DNA of 64,000 nucleotides, from the NCBI GenBank assembly GCA_002633025.1, contig NMRB01001537.1, forward strand, positions 102,200-166,199, in the 5' to 3' direction. This stretch comes from Notospermus geniculatus (Eukaryota > Nemertea > Pilidiophora > Heteronemertea > Lineidae). Below are positions 1 to 11,933 of the stretch, piece after piece. The number at the start of each line of letters is the position of its first letter. Position 1 is the stretch's first letter. Both the position numbers and the translations under genes were made by a program. The notes below the pieces were generated by a model. The model worked only from the letters and a program-made list of their open reading frames with translations. It did no database searches and was not told where the DNA came from.

Positions 1-322
1 CGCACATCTCCAATCAATAGCAGCTGATCCTGGAAGCAATGCATGTTGATGGGATAGGATTTAAGCCGTCACTTTCTAATATTCATCGTTTATACTTGAG
101 ACCTCTTCAACCAGAATGTCCGTGCTTCGAGTTGTCCCTCAGGAGGGTTGACATAATTCCAGTACTGCTCTTGATGGATTTGTCTTGACCAGTAGGATCA
201 GTCCGTCTTAATTGACTTTTATCCATATGTTATGATAGTGTTGTCGGTGGTCGTCATTCTCATGCACGCTTAGATAGATAAGTCTATGGTCCCTGTTAAT
301 CCACTGTTTTCTTTATTTGCAG
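1..322 (+). other. GCH1 intron 1 (partial)
   Basis: No start-exon sequence is recognisable here. The end of the stretch reads as a pyrimidine-rich acceptor into the first visible exon. It is taken as the 3' part of GCH1 intron 1. Confidence 0.7.
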
Positions 323-432
323 ATATACTAAATGACGCTATATTTGACGAAGATCATGACGAAATGGTCATTGTAAAAGATATTGAAATGTTCTCTATGT
401 GCGAACATCACATGGTACCGTTTATTGGAAAA
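323..432 (+). CDS. GCH1: GCH1 exon (equivalent of vertebrate exon 2)
   Basis: This 110-base exon follows a tttgcag acceptor and ends at AAA|gtaggt. It encodes (D)[15 protein letters not shown] through MVPFIGK and contains the zinc-binding Cys and His of MCEHH. Its first codon is completed by one base from the missing upstream exon. The length equals the human exon 2 length as I recall it. Confidence 0.95.
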
Positions 433-2354
433 GTAGGTACTGGTATTTGGTCCTTAGTTTGTGCAGAACTGTATTATATGAGAAAGTTGCTAATTGCTAC
501 ATATCATACTTAGAGAATAAAGCCCCAACAAAAACTTGTGTTGGCAAAATGGAAAACCATGTCTCGGTAACCTTATAGAACTGATGACTCCAGAGGTCGG
601 AGATTTCAAGCAGATGATCATGGGTCTAAATCTGTGATGGGGTTTGAAATTTTCATTTATGAATAATGTTCTCACCAATGAGCAAGTAACCGATGGACTG
701 TGAAATCTCTCATGCCAACACTGGCTGATGGAGGAGAACACCTCCGTGATCAGGGCACCTCTCAATTACGAACACCATTTGTCAGTCCAAACTTATCCTT
801 GGTTATCTGATGTATTTATTCGAATTACCATTTCAGGTTAGCATAGGATATCTACCAAATAAGAGAGTTTTAGGTTTAAGCAAAATTGCCAGGTATGTCA
901 TTATCATGTCCTGTTGACAGAAGTTAGTTTTCAGTACCGTATGTTGTCTATATGGCCTGTAAATCTAAATACATGTGTATGTTATAGAAGATAATTTCTT
1001 AATGGCCATTATTTCGCTAATTATTTTTAATTCTCATATTGAGCAGGGGCATTAGAGGACAAGCACTTTTGACCATTTTACATAAACGTTTTCATTTGAT
1101 ATCTAATGGAAAAACATGGACATGTGATGATGGTATGAGGGTTTTTCAAATGGCACTCTTCCAGGCAGTTACAAAAGATGTTATATAATACATGTGTATT
1201 GGGAAATCACATGATTTTGATGACAGGCTTTTTTTGCAACACACCGGCTTTAATTGCCTTGATGTTCATATATAGGCCTACTCTTATTCTAACCCACTGT
1301 GACCTAATGGCAACCTCCGTTACAGTGTCATTTATAAAAATAACTGATTTCTCCAGCATCCCACAACACTGCCAGCAGCGGATGCAACATGGTTTCTTGT
1401 TGAGAAACAGACAAACTGAATGCATGGTCGGGGAAACTTTATGATTCTGAGTTTTCACTGTTTCAGAATTGTTGAAGTATACAGTCGGCGACTCCAAGGT
1501 AGGCACTTATAAACAAATTTATTAGTGCATGCTCGCATTATGCAGCACCAGAATATACATGTAATTCTTTAAGAAAAGAATTCCACAAAACTTGCATTTT
1601 AATGATAAATATATGGTTGAATAGAAGGCCGTGCATTTATCACGGACATGACTCTATCGTGATGGACAACAAAATGATAGGATGATATTATGAAACTCAA
1701 ATATAATATCTGTATAAGGTTGATGTTGACCGATGACAGCTGATGATCTTAATTTCAGTGCAAGAAAGGTTAACGAAACAGATAGCAGTAGCATTAACAG
1801 AGGCCATCCAACCAGCTGGTGTTGGAGTTGTGATAGAAGCAACGTAAGTACATGTGTACGTTTATTTTGTATTACTGACTTTGTTGACCGATCGACCTGA
1901 CAAGGCAGAGATCCGGGGAGTCCAGACCCCTTCTCTCGGCAACCAACAACTCGTTTACTGGAGTGGCCAGAAATCGATAAACGCGTCACAACAAAGTCAA
2001 CAAAATCTTGAAAAAACGTTCCACCTGCTTTGTTCGGATTCCAAAACTAGGGCCTACAGAATGTTATTTAGTGCGCAAGCTGTGCAATGCCTGTGTATTA
2101 AATGCACACAAGTCCAGACAATGTTGCATTTTCCATCTTTATTTGCATTATGTGAATTTAAACAGCTGTTACTACGAAATATGATAAACAATCATGATTC
2201 TACATGTATGCATGATTTATTTTCCAGCCACATGTGTATGGTGATGAGAGGAGTACAGAAGTTGAACAGTCGTACGTTAACTAGCACAATGTTGGGCGTC
2301 TTCCGTGATGATCCAAAAACAAGAGAAGAATTTCTGACGCTGGTGCGTCATTGA
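323..2354 (+). CDS. GCH1: GTP cyclohydrolase I, 3' five exons (5'-partial gene)
   Basis: GTP cyclohydrolase I converts GTP to 7,8-dihydroneopterin triphosphate and formate, the committed step of tetrahydrobiopterin synthesis (cytosolic homodecamer in animals). Five exons are visible: 323-432, 837-892, 1467-1498, 1759-1843 and 2228-2354 (stop TGA 2352-2354). All have AG/GT borders and compatible phases. Together they encode about 136 residues of the catalytic core. Visible family hallmarks are [13 protein letters not shown], the zinc-binding MCEHH (Cys at 400-402 and the following His), [28 protein letters not shown], the second zinc Cys in [12 protein letters not shown], and the C-terminal [11 protein letters not shown]. 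The first exon with the start codon and the N-terminal regulatory region lies outside the window: bases 1-322 look intronic. No frameshift or lost key residue is seen. It lies upstream of, and in the same direction as, the Smaug gene. Orthology to animal GCH1 is very secure. Confidence 0.96.
837..892 (+). CDS. GCH1: GCH1 exon (equivalent of vertebrate exon 3)
   Basis: This 56-base exon lies between tttcag and |gtatgt and encodes [18 protein letters not shown] plus two bases of an Arg codon. It is too short for an ordinary open-frame search. Phase and length fit the family. Confidence 0.93.
1467..1498 (+). CDS. GCH1: GCH1 micro-exon (equivalent of vertebrate exon 4)
   Basis: A 32-base exon between tttcag and G|gtaggc encodes (R)[10 protein letters not shown] plus one base. 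It was found by continuing the protein from the preceding exon. Phase is conserved on both sides. Confidence 0.92.
1759..1843 (+). CDS. GCH1: GCH1 exon (equivalent of vertebrate exon 5)
   Basis: An 85-base exon between aatttcag and |gtaagt encodes [28 protein letters not shown] plus two bases of a Thr codon. This is a strongly conserved catalytic-core segment. Confidence 0.94.
2228..2354 (+). CDS. GCH1: GCH1 last coding exon and stop
   Basis: 127 coding bases after a tttccag acceptor encode (T)[17 protein letters not shown] through EEFLTLVRH and TGA at 2352-2354. It contains the second zinc-binding Cys (HMC). I see no convincing polyadenylation signal just downstream, so the 3' UTR end is undefined. 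Confidence 0.95.
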
Positions 2355-2622
2355 CTATGTAACGAAGAAATGGCTTCATTTTGACGGCGGCCGTGTCACG
2401 TACCTGCTCCGGATGTTCCCCATCGCGCAGTGAATTGTGGGATGTGGGAATGAACTGAATTCATTGTTTCGACGGGCCCCTGCCATCTTTGTTTCTACAG
2501 GACTTCTTCAAAACTCACATGCAAATGACTATTTGGTCGGGAAGTTTGTACATGTATTTTATGACCAATAATCGTTTCTGGTTTGCCTACCAGTTGAGTG
2601 TGCATATGCAAAATCTCTGAGA

Positions 2623-2646
2623 TGGCAGGGGTGGGGGTGGGGGTGG
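2623..2646 (+). repeat. G-run tract (possible G-quadruplex)
   Basis: Three runs of four to five G separated by single T, plus flanking GG pairs, lie in the GCH1 downstream region. The pattern could fold as a G-quadruplex. Function is unknown. Confidence 0.4.
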
Positions 2647-3302
2647 CATCGAAAAGTTGAAAAACATGAAAATCTGCATTTTGAGGTATTAACTCTGAGA
2701 TATGGGGAGAATAAGGAAGTTTTGCATAGAATGAGAAAATTTTGAGACAACATTTTAGTGGAAGTGTTGATTGAGGTTTTAAACCAAACATCTCATGTGC
2801 CGTTTTCATATCTCTTGTGACATCAGTCTTTTGTGACCTCAGAATCACTTGTGACATCAGAGCCTCTTGTAACAGAGTTTTCACCACTGCATTGACTTCA
2901 GCATCTGAATCATAATCGACACATCCACTGATTGAATGTCAATGCAAAACTTCAATTTTAAACATTGTCACGTCATATTCAACGATTTTCATGAAAATGA
3001 TTGCCTTAGTTCATCAGTTTATTTTCCTATACGCAGAACAGAAAGACATTTATAGCACCCGTGACATTCTTAGCACCACTGAGATTGACTTAAGGGTATT
3101 TCATACCCTGCAATATTGAGATGTGCCTTGATGATTTACACTTCCAGACAAATTTGGAAAAGAACCCATACACCGATGAAGGCCTAAATTGTTAGATATG
3201 TTTAACTACATGTAGGTATGATAAATAGAATGTTGTATGTGGTGAAAATCATTATAATCATGTTGTTGATAAATGTATTCTATAGAAGTCATGTTATAAT
3301 GC

Positions 3303-3482
3303 AGGGACGGATCCAGGGGGAGCAGGGGGTGCACCCCCCCCTTCCGGGCGGCAGAGAGTGCCTTCTTCGGCACAGAGCCAAAGAAGGCATTTCCATGCTG
3401 GGAAATGGCGTAAAAGCACTCTTATTTTCTAAAAAATCCCTGGGGAGGCCCTCCGGACCCCCCGCCAATATTTTGCCTCAGN
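3303..3482 (+). mobile_element. Repeat with GGACGGATCCAGGGGG head and C8 tract
   Basis: It starts cagggacggatccagggg and runs through CCCCCCCC to ttttgcctcag, followed by an undetermined base at 3482. The 'acggatccaggggg...caccccccc' style of sequence is typical of dispersed repeats in marine invertebrates. Its open frame has no recognisable domain. Class undetermined. Confidence 0.45.
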
Positions 3483-3638
3483 TTCTTTTGATATCTTGAA
3501 TCATGGGTTCATTGCTATGCCTTTGGATTAAAGCTGCAGGTGAAGTGCAGCACATGTGTCCTTGGGCAGGTGCATTCTGTTTTCTACTCCAGCCTGTTTA
3601 ACCTTCCCCAGTACATTCTGTATTCAAGGGGGAATACT

Positions 3639-3873
3639 TGTGACCCCATCCAGCAAAAGTACATGTAGGGCTTATCGCAACTGAGGAAAGGGTTAACGGC
3701 CGTACAACACAAGACCTGAAATGTTGGGATGTACGTCTCAGCAGGTTGACAATAGTAGTGGACAGCAGCTGGCTTATCTGTTGTTTATAGCAGTGATAAT
3801 AGTTGATTAAACTGATGACCAATGATGATCACTTGCGACATCAGTGCACCTACTTTTGCTAGATTGGGTCACA
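3639..3873 (+). mobile_element. MITE, TGTGACCC...GGGTCACA family A (copy 1)
   Basis: Terminal inverted repeats are tgtgaccccatccagcaaaa and cctacttttgctagattggg with tcaca following. The interior shares 'ttgacaatagtagtggacag', 'gataatagttga' and 'actgatgacca' with the copy at 11719-11933. No coding capacity: a non-autonomous DNA element. Confidence 0.75.
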
Positions 3874-5150
3874 CTTCTGAACAGATTTTTTCGAAGGTAT
3901 GTTGCAAAAATGGGCTATCAAAATCATGAGTTGATATAATTCGTCATAAAGCATGCCTGATCTGAATGGGTCGTATCTTGATTGTTCTGGGAATTATGAT
4001 CTGTACCTGTGATCTGATATGACTTGACAGAATTTCTAGTTCCGCTATTCAGTCAATTCCGTTGAAGGTTCAGTTGTGCCAAGTCCAGAAATTTCACTCA
4101 TGAGTATTAATACTCAGTATATATAGGGCCTACTCATGATAGTGTGACCAAATACTTTACCCTAATGACTGTCAATGAGACATAACATGAAAATACTGAC
4201 AATAGTCTTGTAACTGTCTCGACAATCAAATGAGTAGGCCTAATCATTTTCAAGTTATTGATTACAGCTACCATTATGATTTACAACATTTTAAATTTGT
4301 CTTCCATAATAAGTTTTAAAAATCTCTAGTCTTCAATATGTTCTTGATCTGATGCTGGCGTCACCTGGTCTGACTTGACTGAATATATTGAAGAGAAGAG
4401 CTCTTGACATCAAGCGAAATACGGATGATTTGTAGTAACTGTTAAAGGCTGCATCTTCCACAGCACATTGCCTGTGAGAGGGAAATTATGGTCAACATGT
4501 TCTTCTCACATGTAGGCCTATTTTCTGGCCACATACCTGTATATATTACTAGCTTTAGTACCCGGTAAACCGGGTTTGTGTTATTGTATATGCTCCGCGA
4601 TACGGTAGGCCTACTTTGTGGACATTTCAACCCAGCTGCGGACATACCGGTACCTCAGTGACATGATTACGTCATTCAGATTTCAGATGGCAACGGTGAT
4701 GACATGCGTGACGTCAATGCTTTTGAATTTGATACAGTTTGACTGAAAAACGCTTCTTAAAGCATAGTTTGGCCGATTTTAAAATGTTAACCTTGAAAAG
4801 ATCACTCCTTGTATCAAGAGCAATCGAATAAGGTATTGCTCAGCTCCCTCCATGCAGCGGTTGCAGAGAACATTCGTGACAAAGACCGGGCGAGTTTGCT
4901 TTATGTATTAGATATAATGTATGTCTTTGGAAATGGTTTGAATAGGTGACAGATGTAACTTCCATGGTAGGTCTTATGTACGAGACTTGAATCTCATCAC
5001 AAAATGATCATCTGATTGGATTTCTTGGTAAATGCAATTATCGATGATATGCTGGTATTCTGCGGAACGTCTTGGAACTTACTGAGCTGATCTTTTTATG
5101 TTGACTGGTTCTTCACTATCAGTTGCTTCCCGAATTGAGTGTATGACATT

Positions 5151-5405
5151 GAGCAAAGCTATACGTCAATCTCCAGAATTCACGAATTTTCGACCCCAAC
5201 CGGGGTCTTTTTCAAGTGGAACTTTACAATCTGAAACTCTAGAAAAGACTTTTAGGTCTTTTCTAGAGTTTCAGATTGTAAAGTTCCACTTGAAAAAGAC
5301 CCCGGTTGGGGTCGAAAATTCGTGAATTCTGGAGATTGACTTCTTGCTTATTATCATTTTGTGTGTCAATTTTGTGCTATTCTGTATCTTGGAGCAAAGC
5401 TATAC
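5151..5405 (+). mobile_element. Snap-back hairpin retroelement with target-site duplication (copy 1)
   Basis: The element 5165-5391 is flanked by 14-base direct repeats gagcaaagctatac (5151-5164 and 5392-5405). Inside, 5165-5249 and 5256-5340 are essentially perfect inverted repeats of 85 bases with a 6-base loop. A single-copy tail follows (5341-5391, containing gtgtgtcaatttt). Each arm contains the small GACCCC-aacc-GGGGTC palindrome. The tail and arms are related to the element at 42687-42932. A long target duplication and a non-palindromic tail on one side point to retrotransposition with snap-back rather than to a cut-and-paste MITE. No protein is encoded. Confidence 0.8.
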
Positions 5406-5438
5406 CATACCAAATCCTTGGTTGAGTATTAAGTGATT

Positions 5439-5901
5439 ATGTGACCCACCACGGCTAAAAGGCCCGCATGTCGCACAATGAGATAAGGAGTCAGAGAGCC
5501 CACATAATCAAAACAATGCATTGTAGGTGAAAAAAATTCAACATTGTGATATTTGCAGAAAACCCTTCAAAAGCATCTTATTTCTTTCCTCAAAGAACCT
5601 TATCGCTGAAATTGAGGTAAAAAGGCATCAAAACCATGCTTTTGTAAAGACATGCACATCTGAAAAATGGAGTAATTACGTAATCCTTCGGGCATCTTTA
5701 ATTGGCTTTTTCTCAAAACTTCGCTTTATTTGAAGTCCGCATGCATCCCAACTTCAAAATGCTGTAACTTTGTCATTTTTTAAGATACAGACCTGTGCTA
5801 TATCTCATTTTATAGCTTACTGAACGTAGAATCAGGAAATACAACAATCTCAGAGTCCATAATTTGGTCCATGTGGGCCTTTTAGCCATGGTGGGTCACA
5901 T
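5439..5901 (+). mobile_element. MITE, ATGTGACCCACCACGGCTAA ends
   Basis: Terminal inverted repeats: atgtgacccaccacggctaa and its near-complement ending gccatggtgggtcacat, with 'aaggccc' and 'gggcctt' just inside. Length about 463 bp. The open frame inside (5527-5733) shows a CxxC-like pair but no domain I can support. The ends resemble the families at 3639, 11719, 34490 and 43131, all beginning TGTGACCC. Confidence 0.75.
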
Positions 5902-5990
5902 ATTCTTTAGTTGAAGAGTCACTCGCCTTATATGTATACATGTTGTATTTTTATTTTTGGTATTTCTATGCCCCAGTTATCAGCTATGTT

Positions 5991-6011
5991 AGGAGGAGAT
6001 AATCTCCTCCT
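5991..6011. repeat. Short palindrome AGGAGGAGA-taa-TCTCCTCCT
   Basis: A perfect 9-bp inverted repeat with a 3-base loop in intergenic DNA. No element boundaries are seen. Confidence 0.5.
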
Positions 6012-7561
6012 GGCTATGTAGAACATTGTATGGACTGGAAACCTGGGTCAATGACTGAATGCTTTAATACCGTATACATGTAAACAATAAATAAGGACCT
6101 ATGAATTCCTCTGAGATGTTCCTGTGCATGTTTTGGAATATACCATATTTGTCTGAACAGTGTATGGTGCAATATAGTTCAAAACACCCATTTTGACTTC
6201 GTTCTCTTGAAACAAGGTGTATCTTACAGAGTTACACTACAATTGATCGATAGTTTGGGCCAGGCAGTGCTGACCTCTTGTGTTATGAACACAAACTCAG
6301 TTTTCACTCATTGCCTTGAGAAGTTCATACACCAATTTTTTTCAAGATCCTTGTTCTTGCTGTAGAAAGTTGTCGACATCCTATTTAAAACTTGTGTAAC
6401 ATTGTTATGGTACTCTTTGTAACGTAAAATATAGAATAAGATTCATAAAGTGTCTTATGCCACATTTTGTGTGTCTTTTTGTTGGTCTAAGCAAAGTGTC
6501 ATTGGTATGGTATCTTCTTCATGGCAAGGCTCGCTGGTGTTTCTTTTGTAGCTCTTTGGAGTGATTAGAGGGGATCAATTGTTAGGATGTACCGATAGCT
6601 GCTGACACAAAGTTGCTCTTCTCCTCTGCATAACCTGATATCAACATCATTTTTGTCGTTGAAACTTCATGACTTCATATAGGCCTACCGGTACTGCATT
6701 GGGTGTGTTATTCTATAGCTGTGATAACATGACATTATTAGTTGACGATTACCCTTTGAGATGCTATAGGATGTTCTATTTCTTGCATTGCATGAATCCG
6801 ACTTCATTTATTAATCTTGTGTTAATATTGTCTATTAAATNAAATTTTTATTTTTATTTTTTTTCCGACCACCTCTACAAATCTCTGGAAATTGAAGTGC
6901 GCTAAACAAGGTATAAAAAAAGTCTGGCCTAAGGGAGCAAATAGTGCTGAGGTTGCAAAAAAAAATTTTTTTGTTGATTTTTCACCTTTTGTTTAGAATA
7001 TCGTAAGCCTGCTGATTTTTGAGATCATTTCCATTTTGTTGGGGATACTGGTAGGCCTACCGGTACCGTAGTGGAAAACCTTGGTGAATTTTTAATCTGG
7101 TGTTGGTTGGTGGGATTAGGAAATCTATTCTTTATTTGAAATTTGGTAAATAGTGGAAATACTCATGTTTGGGATAAGCTTGTAAATTGATGGTTTGTGA
7201 TATGTACTTATGTTTCAAGATAGGAAGAATAAATATGTATAATTTTATCAGAAATGTATTTCTTTCTTACTTCATCAATGTTTTATTCAAGTTGCTGTGT
7301 GAAAATGGTCATCTTTCACACCAGTGACTTTCAGGGCTTTAGACACGTAATGGCAGTGGTAAAAAGCCAGTGGTACCGGTAAAAAGACAATCAAATAAAA
7401 GGCAAATGATACAAAATTGAAATACATAAAGGCTACAAAGACACAAATTATTTATTTTCAACACAAATCACCATGTGGTAATTAATTGTTTACAACAAGT
7501 TTGCTTTGATTGTTTTACCAGGCGACTTGTGAACGACCTTATTGAGTGTGCTTTGTGATTC

Positions 7562-7959
7562 AATGAGGTACCGGTACCGGTACCGGCAACACTAATCTGT
7601 GACGCCGCAGCGCTGACTATCAACCTGGTCAGAACTGCGTCATTGAAAGTAAGGCTAACCTTATTTTCCAATTAATTCTGAATCGCACACCCTGTTTCTC
7701 GGCCAAATATAGCTAAAACATTGGACTCAATTTCTAATTTTACTTTTGTATCATTAAGTACAGGTACAGAATTGCTAAAATATATTTTATTGCTTTTGAG
7801 CAAAAATCTCTGCGGGAACATGATGAATTTAATCGTTAAAGTTGACCAATTTTGGGTAAACAACAAACCAATGACTGATCAACAATCGCAAAGCATGCAC
7901 ACTTGCGTTTTAACCAGGTTGATGACCAGCGCCTCCTTTTTGTTTGCCGGTACCCCATT
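7562..7959 (+). mobile_element. TIR element, AATG(A/G)GGTACCGGC ends (copy 1)
   Basis: It begins aatgaggtacc and ends ggtaccccatt, with extra ggtacc units near the left end. The interior matches 42396-43098 in reverse orientation (for example the complement of 'gttgatagtcagcgccgc' and of 'ccgcagagatttttgctcaa'). It has no coding capacity and lacks the hairpin retroelement nested in the other copy. The site corresponding to that nested insertion reads ctcaatttctaattttac, one copy only. Confidence 0.75.
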
Positions 7960-7966
7960 CGACCAG

Positions 7967-8015
7967 GATTCAAACCCACGCCTCCACATAAAGGATGGAG
8001 GCGTGAGTTGAATCC
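7967..8015. repeat. Imperfect hairpin GGATTCAAACCCACGCCTCC
   Basis: The arms ggattcaaacccacgcctcc and ggaggcgtgagttgaatcc are separated by about ten bases. The arm resembles a tRNA B-box (GGTTCAAATCC-like), so this may be a folded SINE remnant next to the preceding TIR element. Confidence 0.4.
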
Positions 8016-8280
8016 CGGTGTAGCAGTAAAAAATGTCCCCCTGTAAAAAGTGTCCACTTCTATTGTTCGAATGATGGAATAAGCGGCATGGGTAAAGAAA
8101 CCAGATTAGAATGTAAGAATAGGATCTTTTGTTCCCCGGACAGTTTTTCCTAGGACGTTCTTTCCCTTCACACCTGTAGGCCTGCTGTCGATAGGCAATA
8201 CTGACCAACACAGAGCAAACCTATGATTTCTGATTGAATACTGATTGCTTATTCAATCATGTTAGTATAGTCGTTGGTAG

Positions 8281-8400
8281 ATAGATGTCGCTGCGATCGC
8301 GCGCAGCACGCGCCGCTGTCCATGACGTCACTCATTTGCATATGTACAACGTGTAGTACCAAAATAATGGTGCTGGAGACAATACTCGGCGAGATTTAGA
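8281..8400 (+). promoter_or_regulatory. CpG-rich patch with CRE and octamer motifs
   Basis: A locally CpG-dense stretch (gcgatcgcgcgcagcacgcg) is followed by a perfect CRE TGACGTCA (8323-8330) and an octamer ATTTGCAT (8334-8341) within a few bases. It lies 8 kb upstream of the Smaug start codon and 6 kb after GCH1. It could be a promoter or enhancer of Smaug, whose 5' untranslated exon(s) are not located. Motif evidence only. Confidence 0.3.
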
Positions 8401-11400
8401 CGACTCCGGGTGGTCTCTGGAAGTAATTTCATGGTAAATATCTTCAAACGTAGGTCGTTGATCAATGAGTTACCGTTATTTCATCCGAATTTCCCTTGGC
8501 ACCTGATACTACGCATAATGTTTGGCCCGTTTTATGGCCATATGATTTCCGTTCTGAAAAGGGGCTTGGCACACTGCACTCGCACGTACATCAATCAATC
8601 AAATGCACTGTCGACTGTACCGGCTGGTTCATGATTCATGTGTAGTACGCATGTAGGCCTACAGTGTAGCAATGTACATGATGATGCGCCGCTGCTGGTG
8701 GTGTGATTGTGCTAACATGGCCATCAAATTGCATCATGTGGGGGGCTACTGGTACACGGTGTTGTGGTCGAATGCCCTGTTGTACTTGTACTTGTAGCCT
8801 AGTCGCAACCCAAAAGTCAAAGTCAAAGACAAATTGGCCCTTCCCCTGCTGCTGCTGTTGTCCAGTCCACACCTCACCTCACACCTCTGTCCTTGCTTTG
8901 GCTTGGCTTCTGCCTAGGTAGCCTAGGCCAGGCGGCGGCGATGAGGCGTGCAGGCGTGTGAGTCTATGGCTATGCCGTACCCGGTGTTGGGTGGGTCACT
9001 AACTTACGCGGATGATAAACCTGGCCCAGATAAGATAGAGAGGAGGATTCGACGTTCGATGCATGGCGGATGTGGATGTGGGGCCAGCTACGCAAGGCCG
9101 GCTGCTGTGGCTTGCCTGGTTGGTTTTGCCTGGCTGAGTGAACTAACCTTTGGGCCAATGTCAGACGACAAGCCCTCCCCATCCCAGCCCTTCGATGCAC
9201 AATTCTGGCATCCAGTTTCCAGCCCATCCTCCTATGCTAAACAGGATGATCACTCAATGAAAGTCAGGCCCAGGATTAGCCACAAAAATGACCCTTGACC
9301 ACAGGCCTAGGCATATTAACCAGGATGCAATGCTAAGTTATTGTCAACACTACTATCTTCTGTTGGGAATGAGTATTTTTCACTGTCCTGGCATTTGTAT
9401 AGCCTATGAAGGCCTAGGACCTGTACTGTCAAACAACCTACCAAAATGGCCCTCTGGCTTGTTTTTTCATTCATGATTTATAGGCTGTCACTGAAGCATT
9501 CTCAGCTGACATAGTAGGCCTATTGTATAAAGTACTGTGGGTAACCAAACAACACTGTCAAACTATGGTATTCAATATGACTTTTTGAGGGGTGTCCAAT
9601 GAAGGGAGTGAAAATCTGGCTTATAATTTCTCTAATCTCTCAAATTTTTTTTGACATCTGACATGTGCTTCTACCTCCAAATCCAGGTTCTCGATCAGAT
9701 GTATCATTTGTGTTCATCAAGATCATCTATTGACCTATTGTTGTTGTGGTGTCTGTCTTTATTTGCTTTTAAGGTCACTGCAATGTGAGGGTTGTGCTAC
9801 ACAGTTTATGTCTATTGATCTGTCCTTAGTAGTGCATTTGACCATGAATAGTAAGAAGAATGGAGCACGTGGTGGAAATGCTTTCAGCTGAAGAAGACAT
9901 TGCAGCTATTGTTGAATATGAGCCAGGAAGTAGGCGGATTTGCCGCAGAATCTTGGGGCAGCTGGTCCTCTTTGTTGGTATCCTGTATCATTACAATGAA
10001 GACATTTGATGTATTGGAAGGTCAGCCTCCAACTGGAAGCATGTACTCTTTTGTAGTGTGATGCGATAACAAGGCTGCTATAAGTCTTTATTGTCATTGT
10101 TGGATCCTTGGTAAGTTTTCATCAATTATGCTAAAGCATGTAGTTTTTCCCTCAAAGAAATGGCATTGAAAGCTCACCACGTGTTTAAGGCACCTCCCTC
10201 TTATTCGGGCTGAGGGCAAGATGGGACCCCGAAAGAGAGAATGGGTGGTCTTGGCATGAGCTGCACACTTTCATATTATCATGACACAGGCACTGTTTCC
10301 GTTAATATTCTTGTTGGCTTGGATTGACTGTTGTTGATGGGTACACTACAGTACAGGTCAGCTATGCCTGGAAATCTGTACATTTACATGTACATGTAGC
10401 GTGACATGGACTTACAGTGTAGGCTACCTGATTGTAAATTGTGTTGTCCTGCCAGCCATCTTGAAGGTAGTTACCGTGCTACATGTAGTATTTGTATAGG
10501 TTATTGGGACCTCTATTGCCTTGGACTAAATTGATCTTATTATCTCGATTCTCTGTTCAAAGTGGCCAACAATGCTTATCTGCTGTCTCTGTTCATGTCT
10601 TCAGGGCCAGGAAATCTAGTTGTAAATACAACTAAATGCATGGTCTACCTCATACAAAAAAAACCCAACTTCCTGTTAGTGTTATCCTGCATTAATCTGT
10701 GTTGTTATCCTAGTCTTTCAGGCAGGTTCGTAAGCTCCATATAAGCTGTATAAAAAACAGATTACCAATAGGATCTATATGTCATCTTTTGATCTAAAAC
10801 TTCCCAGTATTCCTTTTCTTTGTTTTAAATACAAAGTAGTTGACCAAATTGTGTTCCTTAATATTGTATTGGTAAACATTCATTCAATCAGTGTCAGGCC
10901 TATTATCAGCCATAGAATATTGTCTGTTTTATGTTCTCTTGTAAAATAGCATCAGATATGTGTGACAATTGCCCATGCTTGACTATCTAAAATCACGGAC
11001 TTGTTGAATATCATTTCATAATCATTCGTCCATTGCCTCTGCAATAACTATAAAATCAAGTATATTCCCTTTATACCTTCTGTATGCCTACTTATTCTTT
11101 CGCTTCAGCTACATGTCTAGTTGTAGGCCTACACATTCTAAACTTGACTTTACAATTGTGTGGGATACCTGCTGTGAGTAAAATGGGAAAAGATCCAGTA
11201 ATTCTCAGGATAGGCCTACTCCAGTCTCCCTCTTTATTCATTCATGTAAAAGTAACCACTGAGCTATTGCTAATGCATGGGGTCAATTTTAATGTTGCCA
11301 TTCTGTTCATGTGAAGATACAGAAACAGATGTGGGACTGTGAGTGATGTGTACTCAGCAGATTTATCCACCTGATGTCATTCTTTCTCCAGTACTTGTGA

Positions 11401-11718
11401 TGACCACAAAATGGAAAATGATTGGGTGTGCTGTGTTTCACCTTAGTGCACAGGCCTTGTCTAGTTCAGGCACAACACCTGGTGACTGTAGATTGGAGTG
11501 GCCGTGTACTGATGCATGGCATGCAGTTCCTGGCAGGCAGTTGTATGCGTGTGTGAGTTGCTGCTGTTCAGCACTGTGTCAGCCTGTATCTGGCAAAAGG
11601 CTATGCCAATGTATGTTTATTCCATAACCTTCCATTATTTTAGTGGAGGGGGAATTCATGACTAGCTCGAGAGGGAAGGTTTATAGGTGGGATAGCCGAC
11701 CTTTTCGAGGAGCCTATT

Positions 11719-11933
11719 TGTGACCCGATCTGGCAAAAGTAGGTGCAAGCTGCTGCTTCACTAAAGGAAAGGGTTAAATGGCCTTACAAAACAACAGCTG
11801 AAATGTACCATTTCTGCAGGCTGACAATAGTAGTGGACAGCGGTGATAATAGTTGAGTAACTGATGACCAGTGATGATAATCTGCGATATGTGATATGCG
11901 CCTACTTTTGCCTACTTTGTTAGATCGGGTCAC
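11719..11933 (+). mobile_element. MITE, TGTGACCCGATCTGGCAAAA family A (copy 2)
   Basis: Inverted ends tgtgacccgatctggcaaaa and the complementary agatcgggtcaca, with gtaggt / cctac just inside. The interior is homologous to 3639-3873. No coding capacity. Confidence 0.8.

Noticed and set aside
5527-5733. Small protein with CxxC pair (CDIC) suggesting a zinc finger
   Set aside because: It lies entirely inside the 5439-5901 MITE, has no second metal-binding pair at finger spacing, and no neighbouring exons.
8948-9298. 116-codon frame in GC-richer DNA, possible unknown gene
   Set aside because: It has no recognisable motif, an overlapping antisense frame, and no splice-compatible neighbours. Local GC content alone explains the open frame.
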